NCBI RefSeq assembly: GCF_018141545.1
Contig: NZ_CP064356.1
Coordinates: 1,364,001-1,428,000 of the forward strand
Origin: Miltoncostaea oceani
Lineage (GTDB): Bacteria > Actinomycetota > Thermoleophilia > Miltoncostaeales > Miltoncostaeaceae
Reading direction: 5' to 3'
Length of the DNA stretch: 64,000 bases
A program made the position numbers and the translations under genes. The notes under the pieces were generated by a model. That model saw only the letters and a program-made list of their open reading frames with translations, did not search any database and was not told the origin of the DNA. Below are positions 10,085 through 18,128 of the stretch, in pieces; position 1 is the stretch's first letter; the number at the start of each line of letters is the position of its first letter.

Positions 10085-10489
10085 ATGGGTCGCCTGCGCA
10101 TCGACCGGCTCACCCCGCCGCCCGCGCCCCTGCGCCGTGGCGACGCGGTGCTCGCCGGCCGCTGCCACCGGGCGTCGACGCCGCGGTCCCGCCTCGTCGG
10201 GCTGCTCGGGACCCCCGACCTCGACGCGGACGAGGCGCTGTGGATCACCCGGTGCGCGGCGGTCCACGCGATCGGCCTGCGGGCGCGCATCGGCTGCGCG
10301 TTCCTCGACCGCGACGGCCGGGTGCTCCGGGTCGTCGACCCGCTGCCCCGTCGCGGCGCGCACGTGCGGGGGGCGGATGCGGTGGTCGAGTGCCGGGCGG
10401 GCGTCCTCGCCGGGATCGCCGTCGGGGACGTGCTGCGACGCGACGAAATTCCCGCTACGAGCGACATCCGCGTCACGGCCGGGGGGTGA
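10085..10489 (+). CDS. DUF192 family protein
   Basis: 134 residues matching the DUF192 pattern. RLVGLLG is followed by EALWITRCAAVHAIGLRARIGCAFLDRDGRVL, which is the conserved block with the Cys/His pair and the FLD-x-DGRV strand. A later AVVECRAGVLAGIAVGD is the conserved last part. Members are small beta-sheet proteins, often secreted. This one lacks an obvious signal peptide, so it is probably cytoplasmic. Function unknown. Confidence 0.75.
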   Translation: MGRLRIDRLTPPPAPLRRGDAVLAGRCHRASTPRSRLVGLLGTPDLDADEALWITRCAAVHAIGLRARIGCAFLDRDGRVLRVVDPLPRRGAHVRGADAVVECRAGVLAGIAVGDVLRRDEIPATSDIRVTAGG

Positions 10490-10568
10490 CTCCGGACGCC
10501 CCCGCGACTCGTGCGTGTGCGGATCGGTCGCCAGCGGGGCGCCCGGACGCAGCGCACGGAGGTCCGAG

Positions 10569-11297
10569 ATGTCCGTTGGGATCGGTGTCGCCGTCCCGTC
10601 CGTCCTCCTGGTCGAGGACGACGCGGCGACGCGGGCGTTCCTCTCCGAGAACCTGAGCGCCGACCGCTTCGCCCCGGTCGTCGCGACGTCGGCCGAGGAG
10701 GCGATCGAGATCCTCGGGCGCGCCCGGCCGGACGTGGCGGTGGTGGACGTCGGCCTCCCCGGCATGAGCGGCCTCGAGCTCGTCAGCCGCATCCGCGACG
10801 GCGCGGCCGAGGCGGAGTGGGATACCGGGATGCCCATCCTCCTGATCTCGGGCGAGGCGAGCCCCCACGCCGCGGTCCGCGGCATCGGCCGCGGCGCCGA
10901 CGACTACGTCCCGAAGCCCTTCCACTACCCCGAGGTCCTCGCCCGGCTCGGCTCCCTGGTGCGGAGGTCCCGGGGGGCGACGCTCTGCGAGGAGATCCGC
11001 GTCGGCACCCTCGTCGTCGACCGGCATGCGCGACGGGCCACCCTCGGCGGCCGCGTCCTCGACCTGTCGGCAAAGGAGTTCTCGCTCCTCGCCGCCCTGG
11101 CCCGCGACCCCTCGCGCGTGCTCACCAAGGCCGAGCTCCTGCGCGACGTCTGGGGTTACCGCGCGGCCGCCCGCACCCGGACGGTCGACAGCCACGCCAG
11201 CCGGCTGCGGCGCAAGCTCGCCGACGCCGGCGGCGGCGAGCGCCTCGTCGTCAACGTCTGGGGCGTCGGCTACCGGCTGCTCCCCGAGGAGGTGTGA
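10569..11297 (+). CDS. OmpR-family response regulator
   Basis: 242 residues. The receiver domain has the acidic pair EDD (residues 16-18), phosphoacceptor Asp60 in VVDVGLPGMSG, Ser in LLISGE and Lys in VPKPF. The winged-helix output domain (about residues 140-240) has LSAKEFSLLAAL, DVWGY, RTVDSHASRLRRKL and GVGYRL, all hallmarks of OmpR/PhoB. A histidine kinase gene follows two bases later. Because the run continues without gaps into Tad pilus genes, this pair is the best candidate controller of the pilus. Confidence 0.9.
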   Translation: MSVGIGVAVPSVLLVEDDAATRAFLSENLSADRFAPVVATSAEEAIEILGRARPDVAVVDVGLPGMSGLELVSRIRDGAAEAEWDTGMPILLISGEASPHAAVRGIGRGADDYVPKPFHYPEVLARLGSLVRRSRGATLCEEIRVGTLVVDRHARRATLGGRVLDLSAKEFSLLAALARDPSRVLTKAELLRDVWGYRAAARTRTVDSHASRLRRKLADAGGGERLVVNVWGVGYRLLPEEV

Positions 11298-11298
11298 C

Positions 11299-12006
11299 GT
11301 GATCGGCACGACCACCTCGCCCGGCGCCGTCGCGCCGGCCGACCACCTGGCGCGCGTGGTGCACGACCTCCACGGGCCCCTCACGGTGATCCGCGGCATG
11401 TGCGCGACGCTCCTGCGCGACGAACCCGCGCGTGACCGCCGCCGCGCCCTCGCCCTCATCGACGCCGAGGTCCTGCGCGTCGCGGACGGCCTGCGCGACC
11501 TCTCCCGCACCCCGGTGGGCGACCCGCCCGCCCCGGGGTGCGACCTGGCGGAGGTCGTCCGGGCGGCGGTGCGGCGCTTCGGCCCCGTCGCCGAGTCCGG
11601 GGGGCGACGCGTGGTCGCCCGAGGACGGCGCGGCCCCCTGCCGGTCGCCGCGCCGCCGGCCGCGCTGGCGCGGGTGCTCGACAACCTGTTGTGGAACGCC
11701 CTCCGCCACGCGGCGGACGGCGGCGTGGTCGTCGTGGGCGCGCGCGTGCGTCGCGGCGTCGCCGAGGTCCACGTCCGCGACGACGGGCCGGGGGTGCCCG
11801 CCGGGGACCGCGAGCGGATCTTCCTCCCCGGCGACCGCGGTTCCGCCCCGCGGGGCGCCGGCCACGGCCTCGGCCTCGCCATCGCCCGCGAGATCGCCGA
11901 GGCTCACGGCGGCCGGCTGACCCTCGACGCGGTCGGGTCGGGCGCGTGCTTCCGGCTCGCCCTGCCGCTGCGGAGCGACGCGGACCCCGGTCCGCGGGCG
12001 GCATGA
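11299..12006 (+). CDS. Sensor histidine kinase, soluble, short
   Basis: 235 residues without a membrane segment or sensor domain. The phosphoacceptor box is VVHDLHGPLTVIRG (His22), followed by an ATPase domain with DNLLWNALRHA (N box), VRDDGPGVP (G1), and GHGLGLAIAREIAEAHGG (G2). It presumably phosphorylates the adjacent regulator. With no sensing domain of its own, the input probably comes from a partner protein. The GTG start lies just after the regulator stop, and its own stop overlaps the next ATG. Confidence 0.85.
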   Translation: MIGTTTSPGAVAPADHLARVVHDLHGPLTVIRGMCATLLRDEPARDRRRALALIDAEVLRVADGLRDLSRTPVGDPPAPGCDLAEVVRAAVRRFGPVAESGGRRVVARGRRGPLPVAAPPAALARVLDNLLWNALRHAADGGVVVVGARVRRGVAEVHVRDDGPGVPAGDRERIFLPGDRGSAPRGAGHGLGLAIAREIAEAHGGRLTLDAVGSGACFRLALPLRSDADPGPRAA

Positions 12007-12536
12007 GGACCCTCGTGACCGAGGCGGCCGTCGCGGCGCGGGCGACCGCCGGCCCCCGTCCCCTCGTCGTCGTCCCCCGCGCACGCCGCCGTGGCCGGTG
12101 GGCCGACCTCGACGCCGACGCCGTCGTCGCGGCCATCGCGGACGCGGGCGCCGGCGCCGTCGTGCTCGCGCGTCCTGCCGTCGACGACCCCGGGGCGGCG
12201 GCGCTGCCCGCCCTCGCCGCGGTGATGGGCGCCGCCCGCGTCCGGCTGCCGGGCGACGCCGGCCTCGCGGGGTGGGTCCTGTCGGTCGCGCGGCACCCCC
12301 ACTTCAACGACTCGTCGCTCCTGCGCCGGCTCGAGGTCCTCGCCGGGGCCGCCGGCGGGCCGTCGGGCCTGCCCCGGCGCACGAGCGACGACGGCGCATC
12401 GGTGCCGTCCGTCCGCCCGCGGGTCCTCGCCCGCTGGGCGGGATGCGTCTGGCGGCCCTGCCCGCGGTGCGGCGGCGGGGGCCTCGCCGCCGCACCCTGC
12501 GCGCGGTGCGGCGCGCCGCGGCCGGAGCCGGCGTGA
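12003..12536 (+). CDS. Hypothetical protein with C-terminal zinc ribbon
   Basis: 177 residues, function not recognised. The N-terminal two thirds alternate beta and helix (RPLVVVPRARR, GAGAVVLARPAVDD), resembling a small Rossmann-like fold. The C-terminus has two Cys pairs, CPRCGGGG and CARCGAP, about ten residues apart: a likely zinc ribbon. It sits between the two-component system and cpaB with overlaps on both sides, so it belongs to the pilus operon. Its role there is unknown. Confidence 0.6.
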   Translation: MRTLVTEAAVAARATAGPRPLVVVPRARRRGRWADLDADAVVAAIADAGAGAVVLARPAVDDPGAAALPALAAVMGAARVRLPGDAGLAGWVLSVARHPHFNDSSLLRRLEVLAGAAGGPSGLPRRTSDDGASVPSVRPRVLARWAGCVWRPCPRCGGGGLAAAPCARCGAPRPEPA

Positions 12537-13216
12537 TGCGGGCGCGGATCGGCGGGCGTCGCGCGGGCCTCTGGCTCGTGCTCGCCGGCTTGGCGGGCCT
12601 CGTCGCCGCCGTGGTCACGTTGCGCGCCGCCGCGACACCCGCCGACGCCGGGCGCGTCGTCGTGGCGCGCGCGCCGCTCGCCACCGGCCTGCTGATCGAC
12701 GAGACGACCGCCCGGTCCGCGCTCGTCGTCGTCCCGGTGCCGGAGGGCCTGCCGCTCGCCGGGGTGCTGACCGACCCGGGGGCGGCCCTCGGCCGCAGGA
12801 TCGCCGTGCCGGTCTCGCCGGGGGAGCCGGTGACCGAGGCGGCCCTCGGCGGCGCGCCGGGCCTCGGGCCGGCGCCGCTCGCGGTGGGGGAGCGTGCGGT
12901 GCCGGTCCCGTTGTCGGCCGCCGGAGGCGGCGCCGCGGGTCTCGTGACCGGCGCCCGGGTCGACGTCGTCGCCTCGACCGGCGAGGGGCCGGCCGGGCGC
13001 ACGGCCATCGTCGTCGCCGACGCGGAGGTGCTCGCCGTCGCCGCCTCCCCGTCGCCCGACGGCCTCACGGGGACGGGCGAGGCGCTGCTGCGCGTGTCGG
13101 CGACGCAGGCGCTGCGGATCACCGCCGCCCTGAACTTCGCGCGCGAGGTGCGCCTGCTGGTGCGGCCCGCCGACGAGGTCGGCACCCCCGGTCCCCAGGA
13201 GGTGCCGGCGCCGTGA
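12536..13216 (+). CDS. cpaB: CpaB/RcpC-like SAF-domain pilus assembly protein
   Basis: 226 residues. An N-terminal membrane segment (LWLVLAGLAGLVAAVVTL) precedes a SAF domain. VVARAPLATGLLIDETTARSAL and GRRIAVPVSPGEPVTEAAL are the typical repeats of antifreeze/flagellar FlgA-like SAF folds. In Tad systems CpaB supports pilus assembly at the envelope. The ATG overlaps the preceding stop (TGATG), and the gene is followed directly by a TadZ-like ATPase. A generic SAF protein remains possible, but the context favours CpaB. Confidence 0.75.
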   Translation: MRARIGGRRAGLWLVLAGLAGLVAAVVTLRAAATPADAGRVVVARAPLATGLLIDETTARSALVVVPVPEGLPLAGVLTDPGAALGRRIAVPVSPGEPVTEAALGGAPGLGPAPLAVGERAVPVPLSAAGGGAAGLVTGARVDVVASTGEGPAGRTAIVVADAEVLAVAASPSPDGLTGTGEALLRVSATQALRITAALNFAREVRLLVRPADEVGTPGPQEVPAP

Positions 13217-13935
13217 CCCCGGCCGGTCCGACCGCACGGGGGGCGCTCGTCGTCGTCGGGGCGACGGGGGGCTGCGGGACCAGTCTGCTCGCGGGAGCGC
13301 TCGCGCTGGCCTGGCAGCGGGCGCACGGCGCAACCTGGCTCGTCGAGCTCGACCTCGGACGGGGCGACCTCGCCGACGCCTGGGACCTCCCGGGCGACCG
13401 GACCATCGACGACCTGGCGGAGGTGTCCGACGAGCTCGCCCCGCACCACCTCCGCGCCGCGGCCCAGCCGCACCCGTCGGGGCTCGCGGTCCTGGTCGCC
13501 CCGCCACGGCCGGCGGCCGGGTGGGACGCGCCGGCCGCGGCGCGCCTGGTGGCCACTGCCGGGGCGGGGGATGGGGACCGGTGCGTGGTCGACGCCGGCT
13601 GCGGGCTGCGTTCCCACGCCATCGGCGCGGCCGCGTCGGCGCGCGGGGTCCTGGTCGCGTGCGCGCCCCGCATCGCGGCGGCGCGCCGGGCGCGACACGT
13701 CGTGGAGGGGCTCGCCCGCTCGGCCCCGTCGGCACGGGTGGGGATCGTGGTGTGCGGCGGCCCCGGTCGGTCCGAGATCGGGGCGCGCGCGCTCGGCCGT
13801 GCTGTGGGCGCGCCCGTGACCGGCGAGCTCCCCTGGTCGCCCCGGGAGGCGGATGCCCTGTCGGCGGGGCGCTGGCCCGCGCGGCGGCGGCGTGGCCTGG
13901 CCGCCGCGGTCGCCGCGCTCGCGGAGGCCACGTGA
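13213..13935 (+). CDS. tadZ: TadZ/CpaE-like MinD-family protein lacking the P-loop lysines
   Basis: 240 residues with the outline of a MinD/ParA-type ATPase. VVVGATGGCGTSLLAGALA is in the P-loop position but lacks both the signature and the catalytic lysine (KGGxGKT becomes ATGGCGTS). VELDLGRGDLADAW matches switch I, and CVVDAGCGLRSHAIG matches the switch II strand. TadZ proteins localise the pilus machine, and some have degenerate ATPase sites, as here. Placement between cpaB and cpaF strongly supports the assignment. Confidence 0.7.
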   Translation: MTPAGPTARGALVVVGATGGCGTSLLAGALALAWQRAHGATWLVELDLGRGDLADAWDLPGDRTIDDLAEVSDELAPHHLRAAAQPHPSGLAVLVAPPRPAAGWDAPAAARLVATAGAGDGDRCVVDAGCGLRSHAIGAAASARGVLVACAPRIAAARRARHVVEGLARSAPSARVGIVVCGGPGRSEIGARALGRAVGAPVTGELPWSPREADALSAGRWPARRRRGLAAAVAALAEAT

Positions 13936-15152
13936 TGGAGGCCCCCGACCCGGCGCTCGTCGAGCACCTGCGGGCACGCGCCGCCCGCGATCCGCGCGTC
14001 GACGGCCGGGGGACGCCCCGCGAGGAGCTGGCGTCGGTCGTCGGTGACCTCCTCGACGAGGAGCGGCGCATCCTCACGGCCGCCGCCCGCGACGCCGTGG
14101 TGCAGGCGGTCGTCGACGAGGCCCTCGGCCTCGGACCGCTGGAGGCGCTGCTGCGCGATCCGCGCATCACCGAGGTGATGGTCTGCGGCCCGCACCGCGT
14201 CTTCGTGGAGCGTGACGGCCGCATCACGCCCACGGACGCCCGCTTCCACGACGACGCGCACCTCCTCCACGTGATCGACCGGATCCTCGCCCCGCTCGGC
14301 CGGCGCGTGGACGAGGCGAGCCCCATGGTCGACGCGCGCCTGCCCGACGGCTCCCGGGTCAACGCGGTGATCCGCCCGCTCGCGCTCGACGGTCCCGCGC
14401 TCACCATCCGGCGGTTCGGCGGCGGGCCGCTGACCGGCGACGACCTGGTGCGGCTCGGGACGATCGACGCGCCGGTCCTCGCCCTGCTGCGCGCGGCGGT
14501 GCGGGCGCGGCGCAACGTCCTGGTGACGGGAGGGACGGGGAGCGGCAAGACGACGACCCTCGCGGCCCTCGCGGCGTTCGTCCCGCCGGGGGAGCGCATC
14601 GTGACGATCGAGGACGCCGCCGAGCTGCGGATCGCCCTGCCCCACGTCGTGCGCCTCGAGAGCCGGCCACCCTCGCTCGAGGGCGCCGGTGCCGTCTCGA
14701 TCCGGGCGCTCGTGCGCAACGCGCTGCGGATGCGACCCGACCGGATCGTCGTCGGGGAGGTCCGCGGCGGCGAGGCCCTCGACATGCTGAGCGCGATGAC
14801 GACCGGGCACGAGGGGTCCCTGTCGACGCTCCACGCGTCCTCGCCGGGCGACGCCGTCCGCCGCCTCCAGACCCTCGCGCTGATGGGCGACCTCGACCTC
14901 CCGTACCGGGCGGTCGCCGACCAGGTGGCGAGCGCCGTGGACCTCATCGTCCACCAGGCCCGGCGGCCCGACGGCGCGCGCCGGGTGGTCGAGGTCGCCG
15001 CGGTCGGCCCGGGCCCCGATGGGCCCGTGCTCACCCCGCTCGTCACCTGGCGGCCGGCGGGCGGCGCGCGGAACGGGTTCGCGTGGACACCCGCCGGGCT
15101 GACGTGGGCGGCGGACGCCGACGCCGCCGCCGCGCTGGAGGAGGTGGCGTGA
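13935..15152 (+). CDS. cpaF: CpaF/TadA secretion ATPase
   Basis: 405 residues. Hexameric ATPase powering Tad pilus assembly. The N-terminal domain carries LLRDPRITEVMVCGP, typical of CpaF. VTGGTGSGKTTTLAAL is Walker A (about residues 197-212), IVTIEDAAELRI the Asp box, LRMRPDRIVVGEVRGGEALDML Walker B, and TGHEGSLSTLHASS the His box. Start and stop overlap both neighbours. All motifs are intact, so the motor should be functional. Confidence 0.92.
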   Translation: MEAPDPALVEHLRARAARDPRVDGRGTPREELASVVGDLLDEERRILTAAARDAVVQAVVDEALGLGPLEALLRDPRITEVMVCGPHRVFVERDGRITPTDARFHDDAHLLHVIDRILAPLGRRVDEASPMVDARLPDGSRVNAVIRPLALDGPALTIRRFGGGPLTGDDLVRLGTIDAPVLALLRAAVRARRNVLVTGGTGSGKTTTLAALAAFVPPGERIVTIEDAAELRIALPHVVRLESRPPSLEGAGAVSIRALVRNALRMRPDRIVVGEVRGGEALDMLSAMTTGHEGSLSTLHASSPGDAVRRLQTLALMGDLDLPYRAVADQVASAVDLIVHQARRPDGARRVVEVAAVGPGPDGPVLTPLVTWRPAGGARNGFAWTPAGLTWAADADAAAALEEVA

Positions 15153-16033
15153 GCGCGGCGGCCGCGGCGGTGGCGGCCTCCGCATCGGTCGCGTTGCTGG
15201 TGACCGGCGTGGGGCGGGCGGTGGCGGCGCGCCCGCGGCGAACCCGCCGGCCGGGGGAGGGGACGCCGGCGCCGCTCGCCCGCACCGTCGCGGGTGCCCG
15301 GCTGGACCGCTGTCTGCGGCGCGCCGGGGTGCCGCTCGGCCCCGACGCGTTCGCGGCGCTGGTCGCGGCGTGCGCCGCCCTCGCCGCGATCGTCGCGTGG
15401 CGCGTCGTCGGGCTCCCCGTCGCGGGTGCGGCGGGGGCGGGCGGGGTCGTGGCGGCGGCCGTCGTGCTGGTCCGGTCGGCCGACCGGCGGCACCTCGCGC
15501 GCGTCGAGGCGCAGCTCCCCGGCGTCGCCCAGGCGCTCGCGACCGGACTCGGGGCGGGCCTCTCCCTGCGCCAGGCGCTCACACGGGCGGTGCGCGACGC
15601 CCCGGAGCCGGTGCGCTCCGAGCTCGCCCAGGTGGTCCGGGAACTCGAGCTCGGCGGCCGGGTCGAGGTCGTCCTGGAGGGGGCCGCCGCGCGCCTGCCC
15701 GCACGGGACCTGCGGATCATGGTCACCGCGATCCTCGTCCAGCGGCGGACCGGCGGGAACCTCGCCCGGGCGCTCGCCGGGTTGTCGGACCGGCTGGAGG
15801 AACGCGGGCGGCTCGCGCGCGAGCTGCGGGGCGCCACCGCGCAGGCACGGATGACCGCGTGGCTCGTCGCCGCGCTCCCCGTCGGCGGCGCGGTCATGGC
15901 CGAGATCGCGTCACCCGGGACCATCGGCCGCGTGGTGGGGCAGCCGCCCGGGCCCGCGCTGCTGGGCGTGTCGAGCGCCCTCTACGGCGTCGGCGTCGTC
16001 CTCATCCGGCGGATCGGGCGGGTCGAGCCGTGA
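15149..16033 (+). CDS. tadB: TadB-like inner membrane platform protein
   Basis: 294 residues of the GspF-related type II secretion F domain family. Hydrophobic segments lie near the N-terminus (residues 1-22), around 70-108 and in the last 60 residues. The central cytoplasmic domain includes LPGVAQALATGLGAGLSLRQAL and RTGGNLARALAGLSDRLEER, the usual F-domain signature. It pairs with the next gene as the two-component platform that CpaF drives. GTG start, overlapping cpaF by four bases. Confidence 0.85.
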   Translation: MSAAAAAVAASASVALLVTGVGRAVAARPRRTRRPGEGTPAPLARTVAGARLDRCLRRAGVPLGPDAFAALVAACAALAAIVAWRVVGLPVAGAAGAGGVVAAAVVLVRSADRRHLARVEAQLPGVAQALATGLGAGLSLRQALTRAVRDAPEPVRSELAQVVRELELGGRVEVVLEGAAARLPARDLRIMVTAILVQRRTGGNLARALAGLSDRLEERGRLARELRGATAQARMTAWLVAALPVGGAVMAEIASPGTIGRVVGQPPGPALLGVSSALYGVGVVLIRRIGRVEP

Positions 16034-16893
16034 GCCCGGTGCTCCTCTGGGTGCTGGCGTTGGCCTGCGCGGCGGCGGGGTTGCGCGAGAGGCGCGCGGC
16101 GGCGCGGTCCGCGGACGCGACCGCGCTGTCGGGGGGCGGACGGGGCGTCCCAGGGGTGCTCGCGGTCGCCGCGCGGATGCCCTGCCCCGAGGCGCTGTGG
16201 CGGCTCGCGGCGCGTGACGCCGACGCCGGCCGACTGGCACGTGCCGGCCTCGCGGGGGCGCTCGCGCCGGCGGGCCTCGCGCGGGCGCGGGTCAACGGGG
16301 CCCTCGTCGGCGTGGCGGCCGGGGCGGCGCTCGCGCTCGTCGCACCCCCGGCCGCGGTGTTGGTGCCGGTGCTCGCCGGGCTCGGGCTGATGGCGCCCGG
16401 GTACGTCCTGACGCTCCGCGAACGGGCCCGGCGGCGCGCCCTGGTGCGCGAGCTGCCGGACCTGCTCGACCTGCTCGGCATCTGCGTCGAGGCGGGCATG
16501 GCGCTCGACCCGGCGCTCGACCTCGCGGCCGGGCGGCTCGGCGGGGTGCTCGGCGAGGAGATCGGCGCCGTGCTGCGGGACCTCGCGCTCGGAACCCCCC
16601 GCGCGACGGCCTACCGCGAGTTGACCGCCCGCGTCGGCGCGCCGGAGCTCGCTCGGACGGTCGGCGCACTGCTGCAGGCCGAGGAGCTCGGGGCGCCCCT
16701 CTCGCGGGCGCTCGAGGGACAGGCGGTGGCGCTGCGGGCGTCGCGACGCCAGGACGCCCGGGAGCGGGCGGCGCGCGCCGCGCCGAAGATCCAGCTCGTC
16801 GTGGCGATGGTGATGGTCCCCGCGGTGCTGCTCCTCGTGATCGGCGTGCTGCTGATCGAGCTGGCGCGCCAGGTGGGCGGGGTCGTCGGGTGA
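16030..16893 (+). CDS. tadC: TadC-like inner membrane platform protein
   Basis: 287 residues. Hydrophobic segments occur at the N-terminus, around residues 95-125 and at the C-terminus (VVAMVMVPAVLLLVIGVLLI). The F domain reads LPDLLDLLGICVEAGMALDPAL, with a late EELGAPLSRALEGQA, both characteristic of TadC. It starts with a GTG in the tadB stop (GTGA) and is followed by a short pilin-like gene. The order cpaB-tadZ-cpaF-tadB-tadC is the core of a Tad locus. Confidence 0.87.
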   Translation: MSPVLLWVLALACAAAGLRERRAAARSADATALSGGGRGVPGVLAVAARMPCPEALWRLAARDADAGRLARAGLAGALAPAGLARARVNGALVGVAAGAALALVAPPAAVLVPVLAGLGLMAPGYVLTLRERARRRALVRELPDLLDLLGICVEAGMALDPALDLAAGRLGGVLGEEIGAVLRDLALGTPRATAYRELTARVGAPELARTVGALLQAEELGAPLSRALEGQAVALRASRRQDARERAARAAPKIQLVVAMVMVPAVLLLVIGVLLIELARQVGGVVG

Positions 16894-17186
16894 GGCGCCG
16901 GGTCGGTGACGCCGGCCGCGGGTCGGCGACGGCGGACTACCTCGGAGCCGTCCTCGCCGTCGGGCTGATGCTGCTCGCCCTCACGGCGGTGCGCGAGCAC
17001 CGCCCCCAACGGCGGCCGCCCATCGACCCCGTCGCGGAGGTGGCCGCCCTCGTGCGCCCCGCGCCCGTGGTGCGGGTCCGGACGCCGCGTCCCCCCGGCA
17101 CGGGGCCACCCCGGCGCCGCGGCCCCCGGCGTCCGCCGCCCCCGCGTCCGACGGTGCTCGTGCCGGGCTGGGCCGTCGGCTGGTGA
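16890..17186 (+). CDS. Atypical Flp-pilin-like small protein with Pro/Arg-rich tail
   Basis: 98 residues. After a short basic N-terminus comes RGSATADYLGAVLAVGLML, which resembles a Flp prepilin (Gly, then xxxx-Glu-Tyr and a hydrophobic helix). The residue before Tyr is Asp in place of Glu. The rest (about residues 36-98) is rich in Pro and Arg, unlike the short tail of normal Flp pilins. It closes the Tad operon, overlapping tadC by four bases. It may be a pilin, a pseudopilin or a TadE-like anchor. No prepilin peptidase gene is in the window. Confidence 0.55.
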   Translation: MRRRVGDAGRGSATADYLGAVLAVGLMLLALTAVREHRPQRRPPIDPVAEVAALVRPAPVVRVRTPRPPGTGPPRRRGPRRPPPPRPTVLVPGWAVGW

Positions 17187-17204
17187 TCCCGGTACCCTCG
17201 GTAC

Positions 17205-17522
17205 GTGGTCCTCGTCGTCCTCCTGCTCGCCGTCCTCGCCCTGATCGTCATCGGGTCGTGGGCCCTCGGGCTCGTGCTCAGCCTGCTGTGGTGGGTCATC
17301 GTCGGCGCGATCATCGGGGTGCTCGGGCGCATGCTCATCCCCGACGACCGCCGCCCCGGCCTCATGGCGACCGTGCTCTCCGGCATCGTCGGGTCCCTGC
17401 TCGGCGGGGTCATCGCCAACGCCCTCGACGTCGGGCGGATCCTCGAGTTCGGCATCGCCGTCCTCGTCGCCGCCGGGTTGATCCTCGCCTTCGCGTCCGA
17501 CCGGCGGAGCGCCACCACCTAG
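17205..17522 (+). CDS. GlsB/YeaQ/YmgE-family membrane protein
   Basis: 105 residues and almost entirely hydrophobic. There is an N-terminal membrane helix (VVLLLAVLALIVIGSWALGL), then WWVIVGAIIGVLGRMLIP, followed by GIVGSLLGGVIANAL, the Gly-zipper pattern of the transglycosylase-associated (GlsB/YeaQ) family. A last helix is near the C-terminus. These small proteins are linked to envelope stress, with no known reaction. The GTG start is six bases after TACCCT (17193-17198), a likely -10, so the mRNA would be leaderless. Confidence 0.75.
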   Translation: MVLVVLLLAVLALIVIGSWALGLVLSLLWWVIVGAIIGVLGRMLIPDDRRPGLMATVLSGIVGSLLGGVIANALDVGRILEFGIAVLVAAGLILAFASDRRSATT

Positions 17523-17594
17523 GCTCGGGACGGTCCCGCGGGCCCGGGCCGCGAGCCGCTGTGACGGCTCCGGGGCCGGCGGCGGATACCGTGC

Positions 17595-18128
17595 GTGAGT
17601 GTCGCCCCGGCCCCCCGCCCCACGATGAGCCCGTCGCGCACCCGACCGGCGTTCGCCGACGTCGCCGAACGGAACCTCGACGGCGTCTACCGGTACCTCA
17701 CGCACCTCACCGGGAACCGCGACCTCGCCGAGGACCTCACATCCGCCACCTTCGAACGGGCCCTCCGCGACTGGCGGCGGTACGACCCCGCCCGCGCGAC
17801 CCCGCAGGTCTGGCTCGTCGAGGTGGCACGGCGGGTCGCGCTCGACCACTTCCGCAAGGACGGCCGCCGCCGGGCACGTGAGGAGCGCTACGCCGCCGAC
17901 GTCCCCGAGGCCGTCCCCGGACCCGAGGCGCCCGGGGGGTTCTCCGCCGACCTCCGGGCGGCCCTCGGCCGCCTCACCCGCGGCGAACGCGAACTCGTCG
18001 CCCTGCGCGTCGTCCTCGGGCTCGACGCCGCCGAGGCCGGCCGCATCGCGGGGATGACCCCCACCGCCGTCGGCACGTCCCTGCACCGAGCGCTCACGAA
18101 GTTGCGACAGGAGGTGGAGCGACCGTGA
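17595..18128 (+). CDS. ECF-type RNA polymerase sigma factor
   Basis: 177 residues if the first GTG is used, or 167 from the internal ATG at 17625. Region 2 reads DGVYRYLTHLTGNRDLAEDLTSATFERAL and continues to VWLVEVARRVALDHFRK. Region 4 reads LTRGERELVALRVVLGLDAAEAGRIAGMT and ends ALTKLRQEVE. A -10-like TACCGT (17587-17592) lies only two bases before the GTG, so the internal ATG may be the true start. The next gene overlaps by four bases and encodes a membrane DUF4349 protein, the likely regulator of this sigma factor. Confidence 0.85.
   Translation: MSVAPAPRPTMSPSRTRPAFADVAERNLDGVYRYLTHLTGNRDLAEDLTSATFERALRDWRRYDPARATPQVWLVEVARRVALDHFRKDGRRRAREERYAADVPEAVPGPEAPGGFSADLRAALGRLTRGERELVALRVVLGLDAAEAGRIAGMTPTAVGTSLHRALTKLRQEVERP

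Noticed and set aside
11456-15493. Very long minus-strand open frame opposite the Tad operon
   Set aside because: It is an antisense frame over genes with clear motifs, is Arg/Pro-rich, and has no domain; typical of high-GC DNA.
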